This document shows positions 24,215-37,229 of a stretch of DNA of 64,000 nucleotides, in pieces (the first letter of the stretch is position 1; each line of letters begins with the position of its first letter). The notes beneath the pieces were generated by a model. The model did no database searches. It had not been told where the DNA came from and saw nothing but the letters and a program-made list of their open reading frames with translations. The position numbers and the translations under genes were made by a program. The stretch comes from Cannabis sativa (lineage: Eukaryota; Streptophyta; Magnoliopsida; Rosales; Cannabaceae), in the NCBI RefSeq assembly GCF_029168945.1, contig NC_083604.1:10532812-10596811 (forward strand). The letters are read 5' to 3'.

Positions 24215-24850
24215 ACAAGATAGAATCAGTGAAGAATTGGCCGAGGCCCAAGTCTGTGACGGAAGTTCGAAATTTTCTCGGGTTAGCAAGGTGTTATCGA
24301 CGTTTCGTCGAAGGATTTTCTAAACTTTCTATGCCCCTAACCGAATTGACCAAGAAAAATCAGAGATTTGTGTGGTCAGATAAGTGTGAAACAAGTTTTC
24401 AGGAGTTGAAGCAACATTTGATAACAGCTCCGGTGTTAGCTTTGTCATCAGATCCAGAGAAATTTGTAGTTTATTGTGATGCATCTAGATAAGGTTTGGG
24501 ATGTGTTCTGATGCAAGCTTACAGAGTCATAATTTATGCTTTTTGTCAACTAAAAGATTATGTGCAACACTATTCAACTCATGAGTTAGGTCATGCTGCG
24601 GTGGTTTTGTTTTTAAGATATGACGACATCATCTTTATGGTAAAAGTGTGAGATTTATGTTGATCATAAGAGTTTCAAGTACTTTGTCACCCAGAAGAAT
24701 TTAAACATGAGGTGGAGAAGATGGCTGGATTTGGTTAAGGACTACGATAGTGAGATTTTATATTACCCCGGGAAGGCCATCGATGGGGCCGATGTGTTGA
24801 GTAGAAAGAATTGCAGGCAAGTTTGTACTACTGTTCTGTTAGCCTTAACT
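24202..24850 (+). pseudogene. Element G RT connection and RNase H, decayed
   Basis: In a second frame the sequence KNWPRPKSVTEVRNFLGLA begins the RT thumb/connection and runs to FVVYCDASR, where a stop (24,490-24,492) falls just before GLGCVLMQ, the RNase H start. Beyond that, RNase H motifs ([34 protein letters not shown]) appear in changing frames with several stops. This is the most damaged part of the element. Confidence 0.85.
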
Positions 24851-25129
24851 AGCCTTTGAAATGGTTAACGCAGAGATTGAATTCGTAGTTGGAAAGTTAC
24901 ACAGTTTAACACTTCAATTTGATTGATTAGAAAGAATCAGAAAAGCGTAATTGGAATATCCTGAATAAGTTGAGGTTTGAGGCGATGTAATGGCCGGTTG
25001 GCCTAAAGACTTTTTAGTTTCGAACAGTGGAATATTGTTATTTAAAGTTTGAGTTTGTGCTTTTAATGTTGAAGAGGTCAAGAAGGAGGTACTTGATGAA
25101 GTTTATACCACACCTTATTCATTCCATCC

Positions 25130-26386
25130 AGGAACCACCAAAATGTATCAGGACTTAAAACCCTATTTATGATGATATGGGATGAAAAGAGAAGTGGTGG
25201 ATTATGGTTCAAGTATTTAACCTGCCAGCAAATTAAAGCTGAACACCAAAGGCCGGCAGGGTTACTGCAATTTTTAGTCCTTCCAGAATGGAAGTGGGAG
25301 GACATTGCAATGGACTTTGTAACTGGTTTGCCTAGAACTACGGGGATGTATGATTCAGTATGGGTCATCGTGGACAGATTCACAAAATCGGCTCACTTTC
25401 TACCAGTGAAAGTTACATGTTCAGTAGATCAGTATGCTGAATTGTATGTGAAGGAGATAGTTCGTCTCCACGGAGCCCCTAAATCTATTGTGTCAGATAG
25501 GGACCCAAAGTTCACATCGAAGTTTTGGGTGAGTCTTCAGAAGGCTATGGGTACCAAGTTAAAGTTTAGTACAGCCTTTCACCCTCAGACTGATGGTCAG
25601 TCGGAAAGAACTATCCAGATTTTAGAAGACCTATTGCGAGCCTGTGTCATGGACTTTGAGGGTTCATGGAGTAAGTACTTGCCTTTAATTGAATTCTCCT
25701 ACAACAACAGCTACCAAAGTACAATAGGGATGGCTCCCTATGAGATGTTATATGGTAGAAAATGTCGTTCTCCTATTCATGGGGACGAGACAGGAGAAAG
25801 GAAGTACCTGGGTCCAGAGTTAGTACAAAGGACCAATGAAGCTATGGATAAGATCAAGGCTCGAATGCTTGCTTCTCAAAGCAGGCAGAAAAGTTATGCT
25901 GATCCGAAGCGCAGAGATGTTACATTTCAGGCAGGGGAACATGTTTTCCTGCGGGTTTCACCAATGAAGGGTATTAGGCGCTTCGGGAAGAAGGGTAAGT
26001 TAAACCCTAGGTTCATTGGGCCATTTCAGATACTCGAGAAGGTCGGGCAGGTAGCATATCGGCTAGCCTTACCACCAGCATTATCAGCTGTTCATGACGT
26101 ATTTCACATCTCTATGTTAAGGAAATACGTGTCAGACCCGACTCATGTCTTGAGTTATGAAGCCCTTGAACTACAACCAGACTTATCCTATGAAGAGCAA
26201 CCTGTTCAGATTTTGGATAGAAAAGAAAAAGTTCTTCGGAACAAGATTATTGCACTGGTTAAGGAGCTCTGGAGGAACCGTAAGGTGGAAGAAGCCACCT
26301 GGGAGTTGGAGTCGGATATGAGGACTCAGCACCCAGAGCTGTTCAGGTTAGATTTCGAGGACGAAATCCTAATAACGGGGGGATAA
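25130..26386 (+). pseudogene. Element G integrase with chromodomain-like tail
   Basis: A 405-codon frame starting at 25,169 begins inside the zinc finger region (CQQIKAEHQRPAGLLQ) and keeps the D-D-E core: Asp in MDFVTGLP (25,313), Asp in SDRDPKF (25,496) and Glu in GQSERT (25,604). A GPF-type C-terminal region (RFIGPFQILEKVGQVAYRL) and HDVFHISMLRKYV follow, then a chromodomain-like end (YEEQPVQILDRKEKVLRNK ... VEEATWELESDM) that closes three bases before the PPT region. The first half of the HHCC finger is disrupted upstream of 25,169. Integrase inserts the element cDNA in the nucleus, and chromodomains steer gypsy elements to heterochromatin. Confidence 0.9.
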
Positions 26387-26387
26387 T

Positions 26388-28480
26388 TGTAATGACCGCT
26401 CTAGTATGTGGATTAGTAAAGGCAATTAGCACTAAATTATATTATTTTATTATTATTTATGAATTTATTTAATTGTGGACCCCAATATTTAGAAATAAAT
26501 ATTAGAGTTATAATTTTTCAATTCCGGAGAATTTATTAAACTCTAGGGGTATTATCTAGTTTATATGTGTAATATGTTATTTTTGTAATTTTTGCTCGGC
26601 GACAACGGAAAATGCGATGGATGGCTAGATTAATCACATGAGTAAGTTTAGAACCCTATTTCATAGTGGGGAATATTTTAGAGAAAATAAATTATCGGGA
26701 TTGAGCGGGGTTATGGAAATTGACCATTTTACCCCTAGTCTTGAAAATACCCTAGTTTTATGAGTAAGGGCATTTTAGTAATTTGCCAAGGGGGGAGTAG
26801 GTGGCAGCCTAGGGTTGTGACACCTAGTAGTTTAATCAACTCAGCAAGGAATTAATCAATTAATTCCCTTTTCATTTGAAATAGAAAATAAAAGAAAAAG
26901 TCAACCTAGAACTCTCGTTTACTCTTCCTCTCTTTCGGCTGAGGCAAATCCAAGGCAAGGGCATCATTTTTTTTTCCATTTCTCTGGAAATTATCAAGGA
27001 TTCAAGGTTGTAGTAAGTGAGGTAAACCCTAGAAACCTTTATCTTTTGAGTTATGAGTTTTTAGTTGAGTTTATTTTGGTTTCAAGCATGATTTTGATTT
27101 ATGGTGGCTGTTAAGTTTAGAAATGGTTAGGGTTAGATTTTTATGCTCAATATTGGTTGATTAAGGGTTCTAGTAGTTAACTTTGATGCTTGGTGTTGGT
27201 TTTAAGCAAGCTTGAGTTTTGAAACTCAAGCTTTGAGCTTTAATGGCATAAATTGAATTATTGGTTTGTTCTGTGATTTGTTGGTTGGAAATGGATGTTT
27301 ATGCATTGTATAGGTATACTGGAGAGTTTGGTAAAGTTTGGGATTGAATTGAATCAAGGGGGATGATTTTTGGTTCCCAGCAGTAGAACCGGAATTCCGG
27401 TTCTGGGTGGCCTGTACCAACCGGTCGACCGGTTGGTGACCCAGAACCGGGATGCCGGTTGGGAACCGGTCTGCCTGTTGGGGGATTTTCCAGAACCCTA
27501 GTTTTGGCCAATTTTGGGATATTTAGGGTATTGTCATGAGGTTTATCGATAGGGAAACTTTTAGTTTCAAGTTTTAAGTCCCGGAAAGTGATTTAGCGAG
27601 TCACTCATCTGTATTACTATTATTGTGATTAGGGCATCCATCTAGCACGTGATTTCCGTTCAGGTTGGCCAGCATACTTGAATTCGGAAAGCAGGTAAGA
27701 ACTGTGTATAATGTGTGATATGAATATTCGAATGTATGTATGTGTTAATATATATACATGCTTATTTGTTGTGATTCATACACTACCAACACTTGTATGG
27801 TTGCGGTACAGAGTGCATTGGTAAGGTGTATGATGTTTGGAAGTACATCATGGTGTTACCAGCACTTGTACGGAAAGGTACGAGGTGTCTGTGGTACAAC
27901 ACTTAACGGTACTCAAGGTGCGGTCCATACCCTACCTACACTAGTACGATGGTATACTGAGTGCATGTGGTACATGGTACATGGTCGTATCCTAGTTAGA
28001 ACGTTCATACTCATCTGTTAAGCTCTGCAAATAGGTGTATGGGCGCCTATTTACAGGTCGGAAATTATATGATGTGTTATATGCATTTCTTACTGAGTCT
28101 GTTGACTCACAGTTTCTACTTTCATGTGTAGGTAAGGGAAAGGCTATGACTGAACAGGAGTGAACCCGAGCTCAGATGGGATTGTACATGTCAAGCGGCG
28201 CGACCTGGAGTGTTCGGTCTCGGGACATCTGGGAGTTAAATTTTGAAAGTCGCTGTGCGACCTGAAAATTATGTATTTTGAAATGTAAAGTTTAAAAAGT
28301 AAATTTTACGAAGTTTGAAATCAGGATCCCGAGATTTGTAAATATTATATTATATTACAAAGTTTAATATTTAAAGCAAAAGTTTTAATTTGACACGTTT
28401 TTCGAGAAATTCTTTGATTAGCAAAGATTGCACAATAATTGAAAAAGCACTGTAGCGTGCCTTAGCATTAGGGCGTTACA
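26388..28480 (+). repeat. Element G 3' LTR
   Basis: 2,093 bp, nearly identical to the 5' LTR, starting just after the PPT. The CCGG palindrome cluster recurs at about 27,385-27,480. Confidence 0.95.
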
Positions 28481-30079
28481 CTTTCACTAGGGTCAAAAAA
28501 GATGAAGGAGAAAAGAGGAGAGAGGGTTTCGGCCAAGGTATAGAAAGTGGGGAAGGCTCAGTTTTCTGAAGAGAGAAATTTCTGTCAGATTACTAATGAA
28601 AGCATGTTTTGTGACTGAGCCATCACTTTCTATTTATAGGCAACTACTAGGTTTAGGTTAGGATTTATTTGACATTAAAATAATGAAAATATTAATTTGA
28701 AAAACCAACTTAAGTGGCCGGCCATGGTGTAGTATTGGGCCTCACTTAATTTTGCAGTTTTATCAAATTTTATCTCTATTTTCTCAAAAACGCCAATTTT
28801 CTAATTCTAACCTTTTAAATGCCAAAACTAATTATTTAATAACTAAAATAGATTATTAAATAATATTGTCATTTAATTTAATTATTAATTAGACATATAA
28901 AGTCCATTAATAAATAAATAAACCTAGAAACTCTTTTCTTTACAATTTCACCCCTGCTTAGTGAAAATTCATAAAATTAGACATAGTCTAACTTTAGAAT
29001 TATAATTGATCAATCACGAATCAATTAATGAGTCTTACAAGCAGAATGTTCTCAACTAGAATGGGGACCATGGATCTATATGCTGAGCTTCCAATAAGTG
29101 AACCAAATTTACCAAGTAAATTCCTACTTATTAATTCTTCGTTGAATCCACTCTTAGAACTTAGAATTGCACTCTCAGACTTATATAGAGCATATTGTAT
29201 GTTCCACGATATCAATATACTATCTCGTTTAACCATTGTTATAATCTTATTGTGATTTAAAGATCCTCTATATAGATGATCTACATCGAGATGGGATTTC
29301 TTTACCGTTCTCACCCCTCAATGTATTTTGCCCCTTAAAACACTTAGCTACCTGTAAATGGTGTTTAGTGATCTAATAATTAGTCAGTTAAACAAGAGCT
29401 CATCCATTTACTTCTATTTGCTAAGCTTGAAGGGAATCATCACTTGACTTCTATACACCAGTAGATTCCATATTTATGTTCAGCACTCCCACTCAATCAT
29501 ACTATCATGTTCCCAAAATATACGTATCACCCTGACCCAAAAGTAGGCTTAACTAATAAATCAAAGAACATGAATAGCACTCCTGAGTTGAGCCCAAGCA
29601 TATCAGGATTTAGATTCTTTTAATCTTAAGATCAACTACTGATATTGACTTGGAAAGATATGTATAACGGTAAGTTTGTAATATCTTAACTTAGTTGCAA
29701 TATCGGTCCAGTCCAATGTATACTCCATACATTCGAAACTAGTATACTTTACTAATGTCCTGGAAAGAACATAACACTTACTCCAAGTGTAAGTACACAT
29801 CATCGCTGATTATCACATTAGTGTAAATCCAATAACACTGATGAAACAGGGACCAAAACTTTTGATTCATATGATCACAATCACATTCCACTGTGTTGAC
29901 GATACTGTAATTGTGAATAAACATATGATCTGGATTTAACTGATTTTGTGTGTATGAATGTAATAAACATATTAAACCATTAGCATGTAAAATTCATGCA
30001 AACATCAATCACTTCAAATTTCTTATATTGATAACTAATCAGATTGTAAAGAGTTTTATTTAGGGCATAAAACCCAACA
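28481..30079 (-). repeat. Element D 3' LTR, second segment
   Basis: This resumes after G with the duplicated CTTTC (28,481-28,485) and ends CCCAACA at 30,079, followed directly by the PPT. It matches 36,689-37,229 and 47,316-48,377. The frames at 29,021-29,314 recur at 47,253-47,603 only because this is an LTR. Confidence 0.9.
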
Positions 30080-30091
30080 AACTCCCACTTG

Positions 30092-31949
30092 CACTAATAT
30101 AAAACAAACTGTGCAAATAGGTCAATCTGATGTCTTGATCTTCAGATCAAGTGTAGTATATTTGAATCCACCCAAAGTTCTGGAAACTAGTTCATAAATA
30201 CACTTATGAAACATCCTTTACTATATGCTTTACTCATCAAGGGATACTGAAATCTTTACTGTTTTAAAAGTACATCTGAATAAACAGAAGACATATCTCT
30301 CATATTTTAAAATATGTAATTGAGATAATACAGTGTAGACTTTTCTTCAGTGATATAACTTTCTGGTATTTTCGAATAGACCAAGTTATAGTTCTTCTCT
30401 GGTAGAGCTTGAATTATTATACAATAATTCCTCCACCCCCAAAGTAAGCACCATCTCAAGAATTTCGAAATTAGATGGTGAGATACAAGGATAACTGATA
30501 TACAGTTCCTTAATATCTGACATATAGATCACTTTCATAAATCCTTCTTGAATATCTTCTAATGTTCCCTATTTGATTACATCTCAGATAGCTCCCACTC
30601 AATAGCATATGTCTGGTTAAATAATACTTTTAACCTCTGATTGTTTAGAGAGTTACCTAGTTGTGACTTTTGTATTAGTCTGAAACTTTAAGTTAAGACT
30701 AAGTCATCAACATAGCAGACTAGTATTTTGAAGTGAAAAATACATCCAGAGATAAAGTAATCAAAATTAAGATACCATCAAATTTTTATGAGGATTAAGA
30801 ATTCCTTGTTCAAGTCATTCGAATGGACTGAACTAGAGTTCTTTATCTTATTCTCATAATTCTGATAAGCTATACCTATCCATGTGAATGGTTAGATTTG
30901 CTTTTCAGTAGTGTTCTTAAGTACCTATCACAATTATCAACCTAATGAAGATGGGTATAGAACTTTAAAATTCTCCCACTCAATTAAGGTAGTGTGAAAC
31001 TTTAACAAAGAACTTTCAAAGGTATCAAACTTTTACTTACAACAGTAAAAACGAAATGGAACATACAATCAAGATCAAGAATTTATATTGACAATAGATG
31101 ACTCATTATATTACTTCCATGTTTAAAGAAGATATGTGTTACATAGGGAATTGTGGAATGGACTCCACCCCTAAGAATATACATATAGGGTACTATGGAT
31201 AACCTCCACCCCTAAGTATAAAGAGATTATGATCTACCCCTAAAGGTTGTAAAGATCATGATTCTCTTAGTGTGATAGAGTTTATGTGGAGTTGAATACT
31301 ATCCAGAGTTCATTAGATATAAAAGATCGTTGAACTGCATAGTTTTCTTAACTTTTCTCCACCCCTATCAGATCATAAGATCCTTTTATTAAAAAAATTC
31401 TTAATAATTGTATTAGAATGAACAATTATTGATAAACATAGAAATAATTTCTAGTGTTTATATAATATAACTCTATGAAGAGTTGTAAATATTATAGAAT
31501 TTGCATCAATAATAAAAACACTTACACATACAAACATACAAATATAATGTGGTAATAATTGATGAAGATAAAATTAAATGAAGCTCAATCTCATAAATTG
31601 CAATAGTGAATTTCGAAAATTATAAACTTTATTAATAAAAAAAAAATGTATTGCAACAATATGAGAGAAACAGGGATAAATATCCCTGACTAAAATTTGA
31701 AATCCAAATTGTCTTTAAACTAAAACAATTAATTCAAAAAAAAATTGAAGAGCTTCATCTTCATCTGGACCCATTCACCCTTGGTCCAGCTTTCTGATCC
31801 AACTCAATTGAGTTCAAGTAGCTTGGCCTATAAGAAGAAGAAAACAAATAAACAAAGTTAGTCCAGAATCATAAATCCAATTGGATAATAATTCACTAAA
31901 ACTCTTAAAGTTTATAAATAGAAATACCTTGTTTCTTTGCAAGAAGTTT
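30092..31949 (-). pseudogene. Decayed pol remnant of element D
   Basis: No open frame remains. On the minus strand a match to the integrase motif SDRGGE is found at about 31,357-31,381, the same block as in N (about 10,170) and C (about 40,749-40,782). Only about 1.8 kb lies between gag and the PPT, far less than a full copia pol, so large deletions are implied. Confidence 0.6.
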
Positions 31950-32766
31950 AGGACACTGGGGTTTTCAATGACCTTTCTCATTGCAGTAGAAACACTTTCC
32001 TTTAAGTGTGGCATCACCAGAAGGAGCAGCCTTTTTATTGGCTTTTGTTCGCTTCTTAGTGTTGTGCCACTTCCTCTTCGATTTGGGCTTTGAAGCAGAG
32101 GCAACATTTGCTTCAGGTTTTATCGTCCCATTACCATTACCAGGATTATGAGGTTTACTCCCTTTCTTCTTGGGGTCCTCCAATCAAATTTTCATAAGTT
32201 TGAAGGTCATTGACTAATTCATGAAAGTCAATTTCCTTCTTATTCATGACATAATTTGAAATATATGGTAGAAATGCTGGAGTCAGGCTATTCAAGATAA
32301 GACTAACTTGAGTAGCACTATCCATTTCAGCACCATGATCCTGGGCTTCTTGGAAATAACTAGACATGAGGAGAACATGATCACGCACGTTTTGATGAGG
32401 TTCCATCCGTGCATTAATGTACTTCTTAGTCGCGTCAAACCGTGACTGAAGCGATGCCTTACCGAATAGCTCATTTAACTTCGTCATAACTTCAGCAGCC
32501 TTCTCAGTTTTAAAAAACCGAGTTTTGAGGGTGTCAACCATGCTAGAAAGCATAAAGTATAGAGCTTTGTCATTTGCTTTCTGCCAACGCTCATACTTTT
32601 CTTTCACAGCTTTGGATGCATTGTCCCCAGGCACTTCAGGTGACGGCTTAGTTAAAACAAACAAGGCACTTTCTCCTATGAGAGCAATATTTATGTTCTC
32701 ATTCCATTTATTAAAGTTAGATCCATTCAGCTTATTTTCAGTCAACAGTGATAACATGGGATTCAT
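31950..32766 (-). pseudogene. Element D gag (UBN2 type), frameshifted
   Basis: The first 203 codons (32,766 down to 32,155) form a copia capsid of UBN2 type: NKLNGSNFNKWNENI near the start, then SRFDATKKYINARM and a C-terminal NDLQTYENLIG. A one-base shift near 32,180 moves the rest into another frame (EDPKKKGSKPHNPGNG). That frame leads through a basic region to a zinc knuckle, CFYCNEKGH-stop-KPQC, where the stop replaces the usual Trp (TGG to TGA). The ATG follows the structured leader module by about 180 nt. Gag would coat and package the element RNA in the cytoplasm, but this copy is broken. Confidence 0.88.
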
Positions 32767-32942
32767 TTTGACAAAACAGGATACTACAAAATAATAGAAA
32801 TCAACAAATAGAAATTAATAATGGTTTAACACACAAAATCAATTCAGAAATTATAAGCACATAGCAAGTAGGAATGATATGAGAAAATACTTAAAAATTC
32901 AATCCTAAATAATTTCCAAGGTTTTCAACGAACTGATATCAG

Positions 32943-33300
32943 TGTCCCGTTTAGGCGAGAGTCAAAGCTACCATCCATTGAATAGAGTTGTCAGCTCATC
33001 TAAAATGTTAAACATTCTAGCAACCTTTTATTCGATCAAGATTGGAATCGAGCGTTGTCCCGTTTAGGCGAGAGTCAAGACTATTCTATCTTATGAGCTT
33101 CTACCATTGTTTCCCAATTTGCAAGTCAAATATGGTCGCCACCATTAGGGTGATCTATACCATATAAAACACTTACAAACCACTTATCATGCGAGATTAA
33201 ACGGTGCGAAATTGCTAATGAACGTTCCTCCATTAGGGAGGATTACTCACTAAAACAAACGCGGTGTAAAACCCACAATGGAGATCGAATATCTTAATAA
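32943..33300 (-). other. Structured leader module of element D
   Basis: This is the single copy of the hairpin module, just upstream of D's gag start. On the minus strand it holds hairpin TCCTCC-CTAAT-GGAGGA (about 33,228-33,245) and a compound hairpin at about 33,119-33,176. The latter has an ATATGG/CCATAT middle stem, a CACC/GGTG inner stem and a CTAAT loop. GACTCTCGCCTAAACGGGAC occurs twice (about 32,945-32,964 and 33,058-33,077). Confidence 0.8.
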
Positions 33301-36300
33301 TAATAAAGCTCATTATTTAAAATGTATTTTCTTTATTATTCTAATAAATAAATCTCATTAAATTCTAAATTAAGAATTAAAATTCAAAAATAAGAATTTA
33401 ATATAATATTTATAAAATTATACTTAGATGGTGATTGAAATAAAATTAATTATTTCCATCTTAGTAATAATCTTAAATATAAATATTAAGGAAATTAATT
33501 TAAGTTGAATTAAATAAATAATTAGCAACTTAAAAATTTCCTTTGAGAATATATTTATTGGGTTCGAAAATTTAAAGTATATAAAAATACAATTTTCGAA
33601 AATAATAAAAATAGAAAAGAAATACTTCAAGCAAAAATATCACCTATCTAGATATTCTTTGACTAGTTAATTCAATTTCTAATAATATATATATATATAT
33701 ATTTTAAATTCATTTATTTAAATTAATCAATTAAATGAAAAAATCATTGATTGAAGTTGGTCCAAGAATTAATTAAAATAAATAATTAATTTACAACTCA
33801 ATCTATTTTTCAAAATAAAAAATTCGAAAATATTGCATAAATAAAATGCAAATTTCGAAATTAATTAAGAAAATAAAGGAAAATATATATATATATTAAA
33901 AATTATTTAAATTTAAGTTGAAAAAATTAAATTCCAACCTAAAAATAATTTTCTATTTAATTAAGTGTCATGAAAAATCAATAAATATTTAAGTATCATG
34001 ATGAAAATCAACTTAGATATTTAGATTCTTCAAGTTAATTAAATGTATTAAATTCAAGAAATAAATAATTAAGTGTAGAGAAGGCTTAATTATTAATTTC
34101 TATTTAATACTAGGAAAAATATACTTAATAAAATTGTACCAAAATTAATTATTTAAATAATTAATTTCACAAAGTATATTATTTTCCTATTTAAATATTA
34201 GAAATAATAAGTAGTCTAGAAATTATTATCTAGAAAATATCTTATTTGACTAAGTATCTTTTCAAAAAATTTGAAAAATATCTAATTTAAGTTATATAGA
34301 AAAAATCTAAAACTTAAATAATTTCAAATTTAGATTTAATTAAATATCAAAAATTAAGTTGTAACCACTTAATTTGAAGATATCTTTTTAAAGTTAATAT
34401 TTGAAAAGATATTAACCAAAAAATATCTAAAGTATTCCATTTTAAGTTAATATTTGAAAAGATATTAACTTAAAAAATATCTTAAGAATCTTTAATAACT
34501 AATGCCTAGGATTCCTCAACTTGATTTAAAATTTAAATCAAATATTCAAATTTAAGTTAGATAAGAAAAATCAGTTGATACAACTAATTTATAACTTAAA
34601 TAGGAATATTTAATTAAATAAGCTCCAGAAAGAATCTTAGTTAGTTAAAATTCTATATTTAATTAAATACAAGAAAAATACAAATAGTTTGTCTAGAAAT
34701 AATATCTAAACTAAAAGTGTTTTTCTTAAAATTAACTTTAAAATATTAAAATGAAAAATAAATTTTCATATATTTTAAAAGTTAATTATGTTACTAATTC
34801 AATTTTATTAGGTCAAACTAATATAATTAACCTAGTACAGTTATTTAAATCAGGCAAATGGGCCTTCACAATTGGGGTAGTTCATGTGAGGGGGTGCTGG
34901 GTTCAGTATGTCGTACCCACTTCTATGGCTCCCAACTCTCACACAAGGCCCAAAAGAGAGGAATTTAACCTTAAAATGAATAACTGTTATTAATTGAATA
35001 GGTCCAATAACTAAATGGACCTAAATAAAATATATCATGGTGTGACATTTTATTTAGCAACAACCTATATGTATCTATATTATAAAATAAAATAAACATA
35101 TAGGCTCACACAGGCACACTTTGGATGGATCCTATCATGTTGCTAGGTCATACACAGATGAAAGAAGATTGTAAAATTTACCTGTTACAAATTATTAACT
35201 TGACCAAGGGAGCCATCAGATCATTAGATCTGGCAAAAAGTAACCGTGGCTATTTGCAATCAAGTAATAATAGGTTTTGAAAAACTTACACACAAGTTAA
35301 AACCACATACTCCTGCAACAAGGTTAGCTGGATAGTTGGAAGTAGGATTTATTTAATTTTAAATAAATAATTTCGAAAAATAAATAATTAAATAAAAAAA
35401 TATTTTAATTTTCGAAAAAATAAAATTTTAAAAAAATATTTAATTAGTTTCGAAAATAAAATTAAAAAAATTTAAATTTCGAAATTTAAAAAAAAAATAT
35501 TTAAAATTAAACCTACTTTTTGAAAAATTAGGTTTCAATCAACTTAAATATCATTTCAAAATTTGCTAACTACTTTTAAAAATTAAATGTTATTTTAAAA
35601 ATAAAAATTAAATAAAAATTAGAAAAGATAACTGAAATATCTTATCAGATTTTTAAATTTAATTTAAATAAATAAAATAACAAAATTTAAAAGTTAGCAA
35701 AATATCTTACATCTATTTAAAATTACATGATTATAAATATCTTATTTTAAATTTAATTAAGGTCAAAATATCTAAAAAAGATAAGATAAGATAAGATAAG
35801 ATAAAATCTGACCTTTAAATTTAAAAATAAGATAAGACATAATCAAATTTAAAAATAAGATAGATTTTTAAGCAAGAAGATAGATACTAATTCTATTCAA
35901 ATTCAAATTACACTAATATCTTGAATTAAATTTAAAAAATATTAAATTAATTCAAAATGATAATTAGAATTGAATTAGGAATAGTAATAGTATATATACA
36001 AAACTATACAAAAAATCGGAAGTTAATTCCATGAAAAAGCATGAAAAATCGAAGAAAAACGAAAAAATTGTGAACTGTACGGATAGTTTCGCGATCGCAG
36101 GAAAATTTCAGCACAGCCACGATTTTTTCAAATCTTCAAAAATTCATAACTAATTCAAATAAAATCGAAATTGAGTTCTGTAAAAGGCTAACTTGCTTAA
36201 TTTTTTCCATACTATCCAATAAAAATAATTCCATAAACAAAATCGCAATTATTTTTCACGAAAATTTACAAACATCAATCAATCATCAAATAACACTCAA

Positions 36301-36377
36301 TACAACATGATACCATCCAAAAACAAACAAACAATCGTTTTAAAGTCCAAATTTCATGCAAGTAAATCAATTACCAT
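33301..36377 (-). other. Element D AT-rich leader
   Basis: No gene is seen. This is the long leader between PBS and gag, very AT-rich, with TA runs near 33,685-33,705 and an (ATAAG)n stretch at about 35,780-35,804. A conserved block of higher GC lies at 34,857-34,975. A GCGATCGC palindrome lies at 36,091-36,098, 294 nt inside the LTR. Confidence 0.8.
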
Positions 36378-36390
36378 GGCTCTGATACCA
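36378..36390 (-). other. Primer binding site of element D
   Basis: The minus strand reads ACTGGTATCAGAGCC just inside the 5' LTR, an exact tRNA-Met complement. Confidence 0.85.
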
Positions 36391-36392
36391 GT

Positions 36393-37229
36393 TGTTGGAA
36401 ATTATTTTACCAGGATCTTAGATCTACTCACAAGTATGTTGTTTAAACATCCTAATTATGAACTTTCTAAAACGATAAATTAAACACATATAAAGTTAAG
36501 AAAACCTTACATTGATGCAGCGGAATTAATGTCTCCTTCCACTCAGATCTCTAACCCTTGAATCCTTTCTGTAGCAGAGTATAATCAAGATCTGACCCCG
36601 AATGTCCTTCTTCTTCAAGTTTGATCCTTCACAGTCTTCCAATCTATGATTGAGTTACTGCTTGCTGTGTGTGGGCACTCACTCTTTCACTAGGGTCGAA
36701 AAAGATGAAGGAGAAAAGAGGAGAGAGGGTTTCGGCCAAGGTATAGAAAGCGGGGAAGGCTCAGTTTTCTGAAGAGAGAAATTTCTGTCAGATTACTAAT
36801 GAAAGCATGTTTTGTGACTGAGCCATCACTTTCTATTTATAGGCAACTACTAGGTTTAGGTTAGGATTTATTTGATATTAAAATAATGAAAATATTAATT
36901 TGAAAAACCAACTTAAGTGGCCGGCCATGGTGTAGTATTGGGCCTCACTTAATTTTGCAGTTTTATCAAATTTTATCTCTATTTTCTCAAAAACGCCAAT
37001 TTTCTAATTCTAACCTTTTAAATGCCAAAACTAATTATTTAATAACTAAAATAGATTATTAAATAATATTTTCATTTAATTTAATTATTAATTAGACATA
37101 TAAAGTCCATTAATAAATAAATAAACCTAGAAACTCTTTTCTTTACAATTTCACCCCTGCTTAGTGAAAATTCATAAAATTAGACATAGTCTAACTTTAG
37201 AATTATAATTGATCAATCACGAATCAATT
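36393..37229 (-). repeat. Element D 5' LTR, first segment
   Basis: Starts TGTTGGAAATTATTTT next to the PBS and runs to GAATCAATT, where element C is inserted (TSD CAATT, 37,225-37,229). Confidence 0.92.

Larger units (their letters stand above)
19809..28480 (+). mobile_element. Element G: Ty3/gypsy chromovirus-like element
   Basis: An 8,672-bp plus-strand element with TSD CTTTC (19,804-19,808 and 28,481-28,485) in D's LTR. LTRs are 2,094 and 2,093 bp. The PBS (TGGTATCAGAGC, about 21,907-21,918) and PPT (CGGGGGGA, about 26,375-26,383) are in place. Gene order is Gag, protease, RT, RNase H, integrase with a chromodomain-like tail, which is the Ty3/gypsy order; integrase C-terminal sequence resembles the Tekay/Del chromoviruses. 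The LTRs differ at about 27 sites by eye (about 1.3%), so insertion is recent, yet the coding region is badly damaged. Confidence 0.95.
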
